Shown here: piece by piece, positions 1-8,791 of the stretch
Numbering within the stretch: position 1 is the first letter of the stretch
Layout of the letters: every line of letters starts with the position of its first letter
Assembly (NCBI GenBank): GCA_039583345.1
Contig: JAZDSJ010000011.1
Coordinates: forward strand, 181,182-245,181
Direction: 5' to 3'
From: Tectiglobus diatomicola
Lineage (GTDB): Bacteria; Pseudomonadota; Alphaproteobacteria; Rhizobiales; Hyphomicrobiaceae
Length of the DNA: 64,000 bases
Program-made: the position numbers and the translations under genes
Notes under the pieces: generated by a model
What the model was told of the DNA's origin: nothing
What the model saw: the letters and a program-made list of their open reading frames with translations, nothing else
The model's database searches: none

Positions 1-2376
1 TAAAGCAAAACGTGTAGTGGTAATGGCAAAGTGAGAATCAAGCATGGCATCGAGCAATTGAGCACGCTGCTTCTCAATCCATTTTGGAACTGACTTACCT
101 GAAATTTTACTTAATGCGCAGGTCAAAGCATCACTTCCACCTAGCCCCAAAGCATGGTCAATCCTAAAGCTCTTCACGCCGGTTCGAGCTTCAAGGAGCT
201 CGCTGGCTTGAAGAAGTGAATTTCCAACCACCAGCGTTGCTCGTGCTTTACCCAAATTCGGTAGCAAATGTGTGCGCGTCCCCCCAATCGTTAATGCGTT
301 AAAATCCTGATCCGTCAATCGACCATCAAGCGAATCGGATAAATCCGGAACAACAAACGGTGTGAGACCAAAAGCTTCAATGTAAGACTTAAGCTCTTCA
401 ATATCTCCAGGAGTTAAAGAGGAACCAACCAAAACATTAAGCTGATTGCTTGAGTTCATAATACCATGTTTGCTTCGATTAGTTTTTTCAGGAACAAGAT
501 CATTAATTATAGCGTAGATTGCTTCAGCGAAGCCAGTTTCGAGACAACCTTGATAATCCGGTGTTGAGACATAAACGACTGAGGTTTGTGAGTATTCAGG
601 ATACTGCAATCTAAATTTTTTAATACTGCGCTCAACGTAACTGCCTTGCGTCTCAGCAAGTGCTGTCGTCGGAACTCCAATAATTTGCGGTGAAGATTTT
701 CTACAGATTGCGGCCAAACCCTCGACTACATTATCTTCAGCACCCATGATCGTAGAAATTTGATCCATTGCCGTTGTCTGCAGCGGAATTGGTTCGCGAA
801 AATGACGAACAAAGAAAACCTTACCAAAAGCCGTACAACCCTGACTGCCGTGCAGCATAGGCATAGCCTTATGAAAACCCAAAAAAGCAAGGGCTGCCCC
901 AATGGTCTGACTGGACTTAAGCGGACTTACAGAAAGTGCTTTTTTGCGTCTCAACACTTGCGTCGGCACTATGTCAGTAATATTATCTTTTACCGCATCT
1001 GGATTAAGCCATGGAGCTTTAGACCTTGCTGCTGCCCAAACTGGCGCATTGATCGTAAGAGCTAATTGTCGTGCCAATTCCAGCATACCTTGGTAGCCTG
1101 CATAGCCAAAATCACGTTCCTGATTAATATCAAGGAATGGAATTCGTGCCTTTAAAGCGGTATACATATTACGCCCGCCTGCAATTAAAAGGTCGGCTTT
1201 TTGTTGGGAAATAGTATCGAGCAAAGCCCTAGGAGCTCCATCTTCAAGCATCATAGCGTCTTCACCCATCAGCTCGCGAATACGTGCTTTGTCCTCCTCA
1301 GTAGATTTCTTGGTACCAGTTGCTACAACCTCCATACCAAGATCTTGTAAAGCTGCAATTACAGACCAAGATTTAACTCCGCCGGTATATAAAAGCGCGC
1401 GTTTATTAGTTAACTTCGAACGCCAAGGCTTAAGCGCCTCAGCTACCCTCTCTTCTTCACGAGCAATTAATGCTTCTGTACGCTCAATAAGATCATTATC
1501 ACCAATAATCGAAGCAAAACTACGCAATGCGTTTGAAACATCGCTCACACCGTAAAAACTGCCCTCGAACCATGGTGTTCCGTAACTTTCTTCTAATTTG
1601 CGGGCAACATTAAGCATAGCTTTGGAACAAACCATCATATTCACATCTGCCATATGCATGGATTGCACCTGATGAAACCGAGCGTCTCCAGAAAGTGTAC
1701 AGATGACACGTAAACCAAGTTCATCAAGTAAAGGCAAAACATGCCACAACTCACCCGCAATATTGTATTCACCTATTAAGTTGATGTTGTAAGTTTTTAC
1801 ACCCTTACGTCCATCAACCTCATTTAACAAAGGCAGCTCACCAGTCCCAACAACGTATTTGACCATCGCCTCACCGGCAATGCGATTTCCCAAATTTTTG
1901 GTGCCATAAAAGCCCGCTGCATCAATAGGAATTACCGGAATTCCCCACTTTCTTGTTGCAGCTTTTGTAACAGCTTCGAGGTCATCACCAATGAGTGCTG
2001 GAACACAAGTATTATAAACAAACACTGCTGCGGGATTATACGTTTCTAATGCTTGTTTTATGGAATGAAAAAGCCGTTTCTCACCTCGCCCCATAATAAT
2101 ATCATGTTCGGTCAGATCAGTCGTCATACCAATGCGATAAAGCATCGGTCCTGTCGAACGGGTGCCACGATTGTCCCAAGATGAACCTGCACAGGCGATC
2201 GGACCATGCACAATATGGGCAACATCTGCTATAGGTAACAGTGCAATTTGTGCTCCATCAAACGCACAACCACCAGCACTACTTCCTGGCTTAGGTCTTA
2301 CACAACCTGACTTAGATTTCGCATTGTGCCCACAAGCTGGTTCGTCTAATAACGCAGCTATGTCACTCGACTTCAT
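1..2376 (-). CDS. nifEN: NifEN: NifE fused in frame to NifN, FeMo-cofactor assembly scaffold; 3' end beyond window
   Basis: One minus-strand frame stays open from the ATG at 2376 to the window edge (792 codons). Residues 1 to about 456 are NifE, with the scaffold cluster ligands C37, C62 and C124 at the Azotobacter positions. From about residue 478 the protein is NifN (KKALSVSPLKSSQ, then LHGSQGCTAF with C514), and about 315 residues of NifN are visible. The linker, about residues 457-477, has no methionine; a GTG at codon 470 and a GTG-TTG pair at 474-475 could in principle start NifN separately, but no clear ribosome site precedes them. NifE and NifN are normally separate genes forming an alpha2beta2 complex on which the NifB product is matured with Mo and homocitrate. 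A start-proximal GGAG and a sigma-54 promoter with NifA site lie upstream. The fusion is read directly from sequence; that a single polypeptide is made is inference. Confidence 0.93.
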   Translation of the reverse strand, partial: MKSSDIAALLDEPACGHNAKSKSGCVRPKPGSSAGGCAFDGAQIALLPIADVAHIVHGPIACAGSSWDNRGTRSTGPMLYRIGMTTDLTEHDIIMGRGEKRLFHSIKQALETYNPAAVFVYNTCVPALIGDDLEAVTKAATRKWGIPVIPIDAAGFYGTKNLGNRIAGEAMVKYVVGTGELPLLNEVDGRKGVKTYNINLIGEYNIAGELWHVLPLLDELGLRVICTLSGDARFHQVQSMHMADVNMMVCSKAMLNVARKLEESYGTPWFEGSFYGVSDVSNALRSFASIIGDNDLIERTEALIAREEERVAEALKPWRSKLTNKRALLYTGGVKSWSVIAALQDLGMEVVATGTKKSTEEDKARIRELMGEDAMMLEDGAPRALLDTISQQKADLLIAGGRNMYTALKARIPFLDINQERDFGYAGYQGMLELARQLALTINAPVWAAARSKAPWLNPDAVKDNITDIVPTQVLRRKKALSVSPLKSSQTIGAALAFLGFHKAMPMLHGSQGCTAFGKVFFVRHFREPIPLQTTAMDQISTIMGAEDNVVEGLAAICRKSSPQIIGVPTTALAETQGSYVERSIKKFRLQYPEYSQTSVVYVSTPDYQGCLETGFAEAIYAIINDLVPEKTNRSKHGIMNSSNQLNVLVGSSLTPGDIEELKSYIEAFGLTPFVVPDLSDSLDGRLTDQDFNALTIGGTRTHLLPNLGKARATLVVGNSLLQASELLEARTGVKSFRIDHALGLGGSDALTCALSKISGKSVPKWIEKQRAQLLDAMLDSHFAITTTRFAL

Positions 2377-2441
2377 GGCAGCTCTCCTAAGACGACATGC
2401 ACCCATAGCGTGTGCAGAAATATTTTGGCTAATCTAGCGTA

Positions 2442-2456
2442 GCAAGTGACATGCCA
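2442..2456 (-). promoter_or_regulatory. Sigma-54 (-24/-12) promoter of nifEN
   Basis: On the minus strand this reads TGGCATGTCACTTGC, with GG and GC separated by 10 bases as required for RpoN promoters. It lies 66 bases upstream of the nifEN ATG, so nifEN can be transcribed independently of the nifH operon. Confidence 0.85.
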
Positions 2457-2501
2457 GAAGCTTAATCCTTGATTTCATTAGGGAAGCAGAAAAGTCTGAC
2501 T

Positions 2502-2517
2502 TGTCGGAAAACACACA
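2502..2517. promoter_or_regulatory. NifA upstream activator site (TGT-N10-ACA) for nifEN
   Basis: The sequence TGTCGGAAAACACACA fits the NifA consensus TGT-N10-ACA. It is about 45 bases upstream of the -24 element. The TGTCGG half-site recurs in other putative NifA sites of this window. Confidence 0.7.
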
Positions 2518-2760
2518 ATAGCTAATAATAATTAGCGTCAAGCGTCAAGGTTATCTAAGCCTATCCAAAAAGAAAAAACTGGAGCTTAAAATGTTAGGCC
2601 CTTACTCAAGTAAAATCTTATTCACAGAGATATAGACACAACAGAGGAAGAATATTGATCATTCTAATACCACTGGATGTATAATGGGGGAAATACGACA
2701 AAAGGAACAGTGCGCTACAAACGTTAGAACAGCAAACAAAATAAATATACTAATATATAC

Positions 2761-3027
2761 CTAATCATCGTCGACATATGCAACAACAAGACCTGTCGCA
2801 CTCTCAAGAGAAGCTGTAAAAGATACACACTGATCACGCCCTGTTACAAGATAAATGTTGAAGCCATTTGCCTCTCTGAAAGGCACTTGCGTACAAACAT
2901 CATCGTCCATACAATAAGTAAAATGTATGTCCTTCATATCCTTACGAAGCTTGTTTACTGTTTCTTCTTCTACACCTAATCTTTCAATCTTGTCTATCAC
3001 AGACTCAATGACCTGTATGTCAATCAT
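2761..3027 (-). CDS. Small nif-associated protein of unknown function (possibly DUF6129 family)
   Basis: An 88-residue acidic protein ending in YVDDD. Its ATG overlaps the stop of the NafY-type gene (ATGA arrangement), so the two are translationally coupled. The N-terminal 35 residues are predicted helix; the middle contains a CMDDDVC segment and a hydrophobic strand-rich second half. Small proteins of this kind lie downstream of nifY/nafY-like genes in several diazotrophs, and I believe the family is DUF6129, but I cannot confirm that from sequence alone. No catalytic motif is evident. As last gene before the nifEN promoter it probably closes the nifHDKT transcript. Confidence 0.75.
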   Translation of the reverse strand: MIDIQVIESVIDKIERLGVEEETVNKLRKDMKDIHFTYCMDDDVCTQVPFREANGFNIYLVTGRDQCVSFTASLESATGLVVAYVDDD

Positions 3028-3755
3028 TCAACATCATCCACATTATTCATCTCAAAGCGTGCACACTCTAATGGAGACCTTCCCAGCACCTTTGCAAGCC
3101 ACGGCGGCAACGATTCGCTCTGCAAAACACCCATTAACTCACTCGCAGCTTCCCTAGCATTTCCTCCGTTGGGGCGTTTGATCGGATGAACGCCAGCACG
3201 TATAACTTTCGCAACTGGCGGGCCACCAATAGATACAACATACAGAATCTGACAGTCAGCAATGGTTTTAGCACGTAAAGCATTCTTATCGATATCTACA
3301 TTATCAATATGAATGACATCCTCTTTACTTATAGCAGAACGAACATCAATAAGCCTAACCTCACTCAGACCAACCTGATAGATCAGAAAATATCTACAGG
3401 AACCAAAATGCCCATCTAGCAATTCTCCACCATTCGAAGCACAGGCTACACGAAGAGAACCGGGCAAATCACCGTCTGCATAAGCCTCAACTTCTGGGGG
3501 AGTAACTTCATTCTCAATGCCTTTTAAATAATTAACAGCCATCCTGACTGCATCACCCGGAACTGCTAACATAACCTCTCCGCCTGCCTTACGAAAAGAT
3601 TTAACAGTAAGGTTATCAAGCTTGGAAATGCTTAAAGGCAAACCTACCGCTCTGTCTAAAATGTCTAGAAGATCACTTGTTGATGTGTCAGGTAGTGCGC
3701 GGGCAGCTAGCCCAACTCGTAAAGCCAGCTCCCGTGGTAAACTTATTTCACTCAC
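3024..3755 (-). CDS. nifY: NafY/NifY-type nitrogenase cofactor carrier
   Basis: This 243-residue protein has two parts. Residues 1-60 resemble the NafY N-terminal helical domain (LALRVGLAARALPD, then VGLPLSISKLDNLTVK), which docks on apo-dinitrogenase. From about residue 100 it carries a NifX/NifB-C type cofactor-binding domain (LRVACASNGGELLDGHFGSC, and the later SIGGPPVAKVIRAGVHP). Such proteins hold FeMo-co or its precursor and hand it to NifDK. It sits between a nif ferredoxin and the small coupled gene at 2761. NifX-only proteins are about 150 residues, so the extra N-terminal domain favours NafY/NifY. The ATG at 3755 is preceded by GGAGCT. Confidence 0.85.
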   Translation of the reverse strand: MSEISLPRELALRVGLAARALPDTSTSDLLDILDRAVGLPLSISKLDNLTVKSFRKAGGEVMLAVPGDAVRMAVNYLKGIENEVTPPEVEAYADGDLPGSLRVACASNGGELLDGHFGSCRYFLIYQVGLSEVRLIDVRSAISKEDVIHIDNVDIDKNALRAKTIADCQILYVVSIGGPPVAKVIRAGVHPIKRPNGGNAREAASELMGVLQSESLPPWLAKVLGRSPLECARFEMNNVDDVE

Positions 3756-3830
3756 AAATAGCTCCTCGATCTTTCTCTTACAAGGTCATGCCACACGTTG
3801 CAGAAGCTAAACCCAAGACCTTAAACCCAA

Positions 3831-3911
3831 CTGTTCCAAATCAACTCGACATGGAACAGCCTTGTATAACAGACCGGGGATAAAGATTGTGAGAAGTTGA
3901 GCACCTCACAA
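3831..3911. repeat. Two hairpin-forming inverted repeats between the ferredoxin and nafY genes
   Basis: CTGTTCCA (3831-3838) pairs with TGGAACAG (3852-3859) over a 13-base loop, and TTGTGAG (3887-3893) pairs with CTCACAA (3905-3911) over 11 bases. No T-run follows on the minus strand, so RNA processing or stability elements are more likely than terminators. Confidence 0.55.
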
Positions 3912-3934
3912 ACATTAGAAAACGAAGATGAGTC

Positions 3935-4135
3935 TTATTCGTCTAAAGGATTAATGCAACCATCTTCCATGCATGCATTTACGCACTGCGGTGTATCGTA
4001 ATCAGGTTCACACTCTGTACAAGAATCCGGTTTAATAAAAAAAACACCTTTTTTAGGAATTATAGCGGAGGTTGGACAGACAGGTTCACAATCTCCACAA
4101 GATGTGCAGATATCAGGGCTTATTTGCATTGCCAT
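3935..4135 (-). CDS. fdxN: 2[4Fe-4S] ferredoxin, FdxN type, in the nifHDK operon
   Basis: Taking the ATG at 4135 gives 66 residues; it has a good ribosome site (AAGGA, seven bases upstream), while the longer frame from 4177 would add a Lys-rich leader with none. First cluster motif: C10, C13, C16, C20 followed by Pro. Second motif: C39, C42, C51, C55, with the eight-residue insertion between second and third Cys typical of nif-associated FdxN and FrxA ferredoxins. Such low-potential ferredoxins donate electrons to NifH or serve cofactor synthesis by NifB. It lies between nifT and the nafY-type gene. A second ferredoxin of the same design sits beside nifB at 12391. Confidence 0.88.
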   Translation of the reverse strand: MAMQISPDICTSCGDCEPVCPTSAIIPKKGVFFIKPDSCTECEPDYDTPQCVNACMEDGCINPLDE

Positions 4136-4257
4136 CACATTTTCCTTTTTTCTTTTTTTGATCTGAGTTGGTTTCAATCTAAAGCAGCATGTCTAAATGC
4201 CAACCCTCGTGCACACAGATGGACAGGCTAACTGGAAAGGAGATCGCTTATGCTAGA

Positions 4258-4470
4258 TTAGCTACGCCTAAAACGCATAGTTGTAGGAAACTTCGGTGGC
4301 GGAGAGATGGGATCAATATAATATTTAGACCCATCTGACAGCTCGACAGTACCTCCCCACGACTCGCCGTCATCCTGCTCTACTGAGACAACAGTTTCTT
4401 CCAGATCTTTTTTAGCGATGTAGAAGAGTAGCTTCCCGTCACTCCCCTTGCGCATCATTACACTCGGCAT
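4258..4470 (-). CDS. nifT: NifT/FixU family protein
   Basis: A 70-residue protein starting MPSVMMRKGSDG and containing the family's WGGTVELSDG strand and a terminal Pro-Pro-rich segment. NifT/FixU proteins are small beta-rich proteins almost always placed directly after nifK; deletion has little phenotype in the species tested and the function is unresolved. The length is normal for the family. An inverted repeat (4498-4546) separates it from nifK. Start ATG 4470 has AGGAGC just upstream. Confidence 0.9.
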   Translation of the reverse strand: MPSVMMRKGSDGKLLFYIAKKDLEETVVSVEQDDGESWGGTVELSDGSKYYIDPISPPPKFPTTMRFRRS

Positions 4471-4497
4471 ATACAGCTCCTAAAGATGCATAAACTT

Positions 4498-4546
4498 CCA
4501 CTCGACCGATTCATGTAATTATGTGCACACCAATCGGTCAAAGTGG
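4498..4546. repeat. Inverted repeat between nifK and nifT
   Basis: CCACT plus GACCGATT (4498-4511) pairs with AATCGGTC plus AGTGG (4532-4546), with a small internal loop and a 20-base apical loop. No U-tract follows in the direction of transcription. Likely role, by analogy: transcript processing or partial attenuation so that nifT and later genes are expressed below nifHDK. Confidence 0.6.
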
Positions 4547-4557
4547 AGTATCGCTAA

Positions 4558-6129
4558 TTAACGAACAAGATCGTAGTTGTAGTCAGTAGTTCCCATGCCA
4601 CGTGTATCATCATCGAGGCGTTCAAGAATGGTATTAACTAAAGTCGTCAGTATCTGCATAGCACCCTCATAGCCATAAGTTGTTTGACGATGCAAATGAT
4701 GACGATCAAAAATTGGGAAACCAATCCTAATTAATGGCACCTCAAATTCTCTACCCTTGTGAAGGGTGTCACGCTGAATAAACTTGCCGTATGAATTGCC
4801 AATCATGAAGTCTGGCTTGTCCACAAAAACTAGTGAACGGAAATGCCAAAGATCTTTACCTATATGAACCTGGGCTCCTGAGCCATAAGGACTTTCTGCA
4901 ACCAATGCCTCCATGGCTTTCTTCCAACGCTTGTTGGCGTGATTGCAGAGGATATGAGTTGGCTCAGCTCCAAGCTCAAGAAGGAAGCTAACCATTCCAA
5001 GGAGAAAGTCAGCATCACCATAAAGTGCAAACTTCTTACCATGCAGCCAAGCATGACTATCTGTCATCATGTCTACAAGACGGCCGCGCTCTAGCTCTAG
5101 ACTTGCAGGAATATCTTTACCTGTAAGCTCACTAATTTTCATAAGAAAATCATCAGTTCCTTTAAGACCCATAGGAATTTTGACATCAGTACAAGGTTGT
5201 TTCATGGTACCTTTTACGTACTTTTTGGTCTTAACGAGCTGCCAAGGCTGAAGAAGTAACGTATCAATTGCGTTAGGTGAATCCTTCACTTCCTCTATTG
5301 TTGTTCCACCGGCATACATCTCGTATTTTCCATTAGCCGGAGTATCAAGAACCTCTGTAGGGTCACTTAGAAGAGTATGAGAAACACCCATCTCATCCAT
5401 CATACGATGTAATATACGATAATTACCTAGGTATGTCTCGAATCCTGGCACAATGTTAATCTTGCCGTTTGAGCCAACCTTCTTGTCTTCCATATGGTTT
5501 AGTGTGAAGTAACGCAAAATGCCTTCAAACATGTTATCCCAGCCGGTAGTATGGCTGCCAACAAAGCTTGGAGTATGGGCAAATGGTACTGGGAAGTCCT
5601 CAGAAACGTGACCTTCTTTCTTAGCATTATTGATAAACGCGTTAAGGTCATCCCCAATGACTTCGGCCATACAGGTTGTTGAGACTGCAACCATCTCAGG
5701 CTTGTACAGCGCTATGGCATTCTCTAAACCATCAAACATATTCTGCTGACCACCAAAAACAGCAGCATCTTCAGTCATAGAATCAGAAACACAAGCCACG
5801 GGCTCTTTAAAATGCCTGTTGAAATATGTACGGAAGTATGAAACACAACCCTGACTTCCATGTACATATGGAAGAGTCTTCTCAAACCCAAGTGCACACA
5901 AAACAGAACCAAGCGGCTGGCAGGCCTTAGCTGGGTTAATAACTAGCGCTTCGCGCTTGAAATTAAGTTCCTTGTACTCTTCGGTGGTCGTCCAATCAAA
6001 GACTTCCTTAATCTTCTCTGCGGAATGACTATCCTCAAAACCTTCGATTTTCTTGCTAATTAACTTTTGGTAGTCTTCATCTCTAAATAAAGGATACGAA
6101 GGTCTAATTTGATCTATACTTTGGCTCAT
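4558..6129 (-). CDS. nifK: Nitrogenase MoFe protein beta chain
   Basis: A full-length NifK of 523 residues. With NifD it forms the alpha2beta2 dinitrogenase that reduces N2, and it holds half of each P-cluster. The ligands C70, C95 and C153 are at exactly the Azotobacter positions, in NPAKACQPLG, GSQGCVSYFR and STTCMAEVIGDD, and the P-cluster serine S188 is present. The C-terminus GTTDYNYDLVR is the conserved NifK tail. ATG 6129 has a GGAGAGGG ribosome site. It follows nifD by 151 bases that contain an inverted repeat. No sign of decay or frameshift. Confidence 0.98.
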   Translation of the reverse strand: MSQSIDQIRPSYPLFRDEDYQKLISKKIEGFEDSHSAEKIKEVFDWTTTEEYKELNFKREALVINPAKACQPLGSVLCALGFEKTLPYVHGSQGCVSYFRTYFNRHFKEPVACVSDSMTEDAAVFGGQQNMFDGLENAIALYKPEMVAVSTTCMAEVIGDDLNAFINNAKKEGHVSEDFPVPFAHTPSFVGSHTTGWDNMFEGILRYFTLNHMEDKKVGSNGKINIVPGFETYLGNYRILHRMMDEMGVSHTLLSDPTEVLDTPANGKYEMYAGGTTIEEVKDSPNAIDTLLLQPWQLVKTKKYVKGTMKQPCTDVKIPMGLKGTDDFLMKISELTGKDIPASLELERGRLVDMMTDSHAWLHGKKFALYGDADFLLGMVSFLLELGAEPTHILCNHANKRWKKAMEALVAESPYGSGAQVHIGKDLWHFRSLVFVDKPDFMIGNSYGKFIQRDTLHKGREFEVPLIRIGFPIFDRHHLHRQTTYGYEGAMQILTTLVNTILERLDDDTRGMGTTDYNYDLVR

Positions 6130-6189
6130 TTACCCTCTCCTCCGCGCCACTAATCTGTGGACAAGCGAGGTTAAGTTTTAATTAATAAA

Positions 6190-6270
6190 CAGCCAGCTCG
6201 GATGACCCATTAGAAAAACAAGCAAATGCACCTGAATTTCTACCGATAATGATCCTTATCCAGCTGGCTG
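6190..6270. repeat. Inverted repeat between nifD and nifK
   Basis: CAGCCAGCT (6190-6198) and AGCTGGCTG (6262-6270) form a perfect 9-bp inverted repeat separated by 63 bases. It could form a long-range stem in the nifDK mRNA. The function is unknown. Confidence 0.5.
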
Positions 6271-6280
6271 CCGACCACTT

Positions 6281-7759
6281 CTATTCTGCGGCTATCACCT
6301 GTGGCTCTTTAGACTCGCTTCTCCAAGGAGGAGACAGACTAGACCAGCATGGATTGTTTAGTGTCATATCCATGTCACGGGCAAAGATAGAAAAACCATC
6401 ATAACCATGATATGGACCTGAATAATCCCATGAATGCATCTGACGGAATGGAATACCCATTTTTTGGAAAATATATTTTTCCTTGATGCCAGAGCCAATC
6501 ATATCAGGCTTCATGTGCTTTACGAATTCTTCAAACTCATAGCCGGTCACATCGTCATAAATGAGCGTTGCATTTGCCATTTCCTTGACTGTGCGGTCAT
6601 AGTCATCATTGTGAGCAAATTCATACCCAGTACCAATGACTTCCATGCCGAGATCTTCGTATGCACCAATAACGTGGCGCGGCCTTAGACCACCAACATA
6701 AAGCATTACACGCTTGCCCTCCAAGCGCGGACGGTACTTCTCAATAACAGCACTCATCTGCCCACGGTATTTGGCAATAACACGCTCCGCACCTTCTTTG
6801 ATTTTGTCATCAAAGTGAGAGGCGATTTCACGAAGACTCTCCTCAATCTTTGTAGGACCAAAGAAATTATATTCTACCCACGGAATACCATACTTCTCTT
6901 CCATGTGCCTTGAGATATAGTTCATTGAACGGTAACAATGTATCAAGTTTAGCTTGACATTAGGCGTCAACTCAATCTCTGAAATAGTACCATCACCTGA
7001 CCACTGAGCAACACAGCGCAAACCCATTTCTTCAAGAAGAATGCGTGAGGCCCATGCATCTCCACCTATGTTATAATCGCCAATAATAGCAACATCATAA
7101 GGGGTTGACTCAAAGCTCTTCTCTGATTTCTTTCCTTCAAAAACCCAATCCCGAATTGCGTCATTCGCAATGTGGTGACCAAGCGACTGAGAAACTCCGC
7201 GAAACCCTTCACAGCGAACCGGAACAATTGTTTTCCCGATATCTTTGGATTTCTTTTTAGCAACAGCTTCGATATCATCGCCAATAAGACCAATCGGACA
7301 CTCAGATTGAATCGAAACGCCTTTGTTTAATGGAAATAACTGGTCGATCTCATCGACCATCTTCTCAAGTTTATTATCGCCACCAAATACGATGTCTTTC
7401 TCTTGGAAATCAGAAGTGAAATTCATCGTTGTGAAAACGTTGGCGCCAGTTGTGCCTACATAATAGTTACGGCGACCAGCACGAGTATATGTCCCACACC
7501 CAACAGGACCGTGTGATATGTGTATCATATCCTTAATGGGTCCCCAGACAACGCCACGAGATCCCGCATAGGCACAGCCCCGAATGGTCATGACACCAGG
7601 CAAAGAACGACGGTTGGATGTAACACACTTCTGAGATTTATCAAGATCTTGGTTGTTTGCTGCTAGGTGTTTAGCACGATCTTTCCTAGCCTTCTCTGGA
7701 TATACCTCAAGAACTTCCTGAATAAGCGCTTCTGTATCTTCGCGCACTAATTCGGTCAT
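6281..7759 (-). CDS. nifD: Nitrogenase MoFe protein alpha chain
   Basis: A complete 492-residue NifD, the catalytic subunit that carries FeMo-cofactor. FeMo-co ligands C275 (NLIHCYRSMN) and H442 (RQMHSWDYS) and P-cluster ligands C62, C88 and C154 fall on the classical Azotobacter numbers, as do Q191 and H195 near the cofactor. This is therefore a molybdenum-type, apparently functional subunit and not a VnfD/AnfD or an uncharacterised nif-like protein. ATG 7759 is preceded by AGGAGAAAAAG. It is second in the nifHDKT operon, 138 bases after nifH, and that gap holds a strong hairpin. Confidence 0.98.
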   Translation of the reverse strand: MTELVREDTEALIQEVLEVYPEKARKDRAKHLAANNQDLDKSQKCVTSNRRSLPGVMTIRGCAYAGSRGVVWGPIKDMIHISHGPVGCGTYTRAGRRNYYVGTTGANVFTTMNFTSDFQEKDIVFGGDNKLEKMVDEIDQLFPLNKGVSIQSECPIGLIGDDIEAVAKKKSKDIGKTIVPVRCEGFRGVSQSLGHHIANDAIRDWVFEGKKSEKSFESTPYDVAIIGDYNIGGDAWASRILLEEMGLRCVAQWSGDGTISEIELTPNVKLNLIHCYRSMNYISRHMEEKYGIPWVEYNFFGPTKIEESLREIASHFDDKIKEGAERVIAKYRGQMSAVIEKYRPRLEGKRVMLYVGGLRPRHVIGAYEDLGMEVIGTGYEFAHNDDYDRTVKEMANATLIYDDVTGYEFEEFVKHMKPDMIGSGIKEKYIFQKMGIPFRQMHSWDYSGPYHGYDGFSIFARDMDMTLNNPCWSSLSPPWRSESKEPQVIAAE

Positions 7760-7837
7760 CTTTTTCTCCTAACACTAGCTGAACAGTGTGTAATCATTCA
7801 GCCCAGTAATACGGTGGTTGCAAAACAAGCCCGCAAA

Positions 7838-7873
7838 CCTGCTCAGACGTATCGCAACGATGCGCTGAGCAGG
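7838..7873. repeat. Strong stem-loop in the nifH-nifD intergenic region
   Basis: CCTGCTCAG-A-CGTATCG and CGATGCGCTGAGCAGG form a stem of about 16 bp with one bulged base, one G:U pair (in RNA) and a CAA loop. No poly-T follows on the minus strand, so it is not a full terminator. Hairpins after nifH in other diazotrophs stabilise the nifH message and raise its level above nifDK; the same role is inferred here. Confidence 0.8.
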
Positions 7874-7897
7874 ATAGTGGCGCTTGCCTTAAAACTT

Positions 7898-8791
7898 TTA
7901 GGCAGCTGCATTATCCTCGGCAAGCTCTTCGGCAGTCTTACCAATGACAGACATATCTTCCTCATCCATAATGCCAAATTCCATTAAGAGCTCTTCAAGC
8001 TCATCCATGGTCAGAGGTGTTGGAATGACAAAAAGTTTATTTTCGACAATCTTTTTAGCCAAAGCGCGATATTCATCTGCTTGTTTGGCTTTTGGATCAT
8101 ACTCTATGACTGTCATACGGCGGATTTCAGCACGTTGCACAACATTGTCACGTGGCACAAAGTGAATCATTTGCGTGCCAAGTTTAGCCGCAAGAGCCAT
8201 AATAAGCTCATCTTCACGGTCAGTCTTGCGAGAGTTGCAGATCAAACCAGCAAGACGGACACCGCCAGAATTAGCGTACTTCACGATACCTTTAGAAATG
8301 TTGTTTGCAGCGTACATGGCCATCATTTCACCAGAGCAAACAATGTAGATCTCCTGAGCCTTATTCTCACGAATAGGCATTGCAAATCCGCCACAAACCA
8401 CATCACCTAGAACATCATAAAAAACGAAATCTAAGTCGTCTGAGTATGCACCTTCCTCTTCAAGAAAGTTAATCGCGGTAATAACACCACGACCGGCACA
8501 GCCAACTCCAGGCTCAGGACCACCTGACTCCACGCACTTAATGTCGCCAAAGCCAACCTTAAGCACTTCTTCAAGCTCAAGATCCTCTACCGTGCCAGCC
8601 TGTGCAGCCATCTCCATTATTGTGTTTTGCGCTTTTGAGTGCAGAATAAGACGTGTGGAATCAGCTTTTGGATCACAGCCGACAATCATCACTTTTTTGC
8701 CAGACTCTGCAAGCGCGGAGACTAGGTTTTGTGTTGTGGTGGATTTTCCAATCCCCCCTTTGCCGTAAATTGCTGCCTGACGAAGTGCCAT
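7898..8791 (-). CDS. nifH: Nitrogenase iron protein
   Basis: Complete 297-residue NifH, the ATP-dependent reductase that passes electrons to NifDK and also acts in cofactor and P-cluster maturation. P-loop YGKGGIGKST lies at residues 9-18; the bridging [4Fe-4S] ligands are C98 (GVGCAGRGV) and C133 (DVVCGGFAMP). R101 is the arginine that DraT ADP-ribosylates in organisms with that control; no draT or draG is in the window. ATG 8791 has an AAGGAGAT ribosome site. It is the first gene of the operon, with a sigma-54 promoter 118 bases upstream. The sequence looks like ordinary proteobacterial group I NifH. Confidence 0.99.
   Translation of the reverse strand: MALRQAAIYGKGGIGKSTTTQNLVSALAESGKKVMIVGCDPKADSTRLILHSKAQNTIMEMAAQAGTVEDLELEEVLKVGFGDIKCVESGGPEPGVGCAGRGVITAINFLEEEGAYSDDLDFVFYDVLGDVVCGGFAMPIRENKAQEIYIVCSGEMMAMYAANNISKGIVKYANSGGVRLAGLICNSRKTDREDELIMALAAKLGTQMIHFVPRDNVVQRAEIRRMTVIEYDPKAKQADEYRALAKKIVENKLFVIPTPLTMDELEELLMEFGIMDEEDMSVIGKTAEELAEDNAAA

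Noticed and set aside
760..2437. Plus-strand ORFs at 760-1065, 1289-1555 and 2162-2437
   Set aside because: They lie antisense within nifEN; their sequences are shadows of the conserved minus-strand protein.
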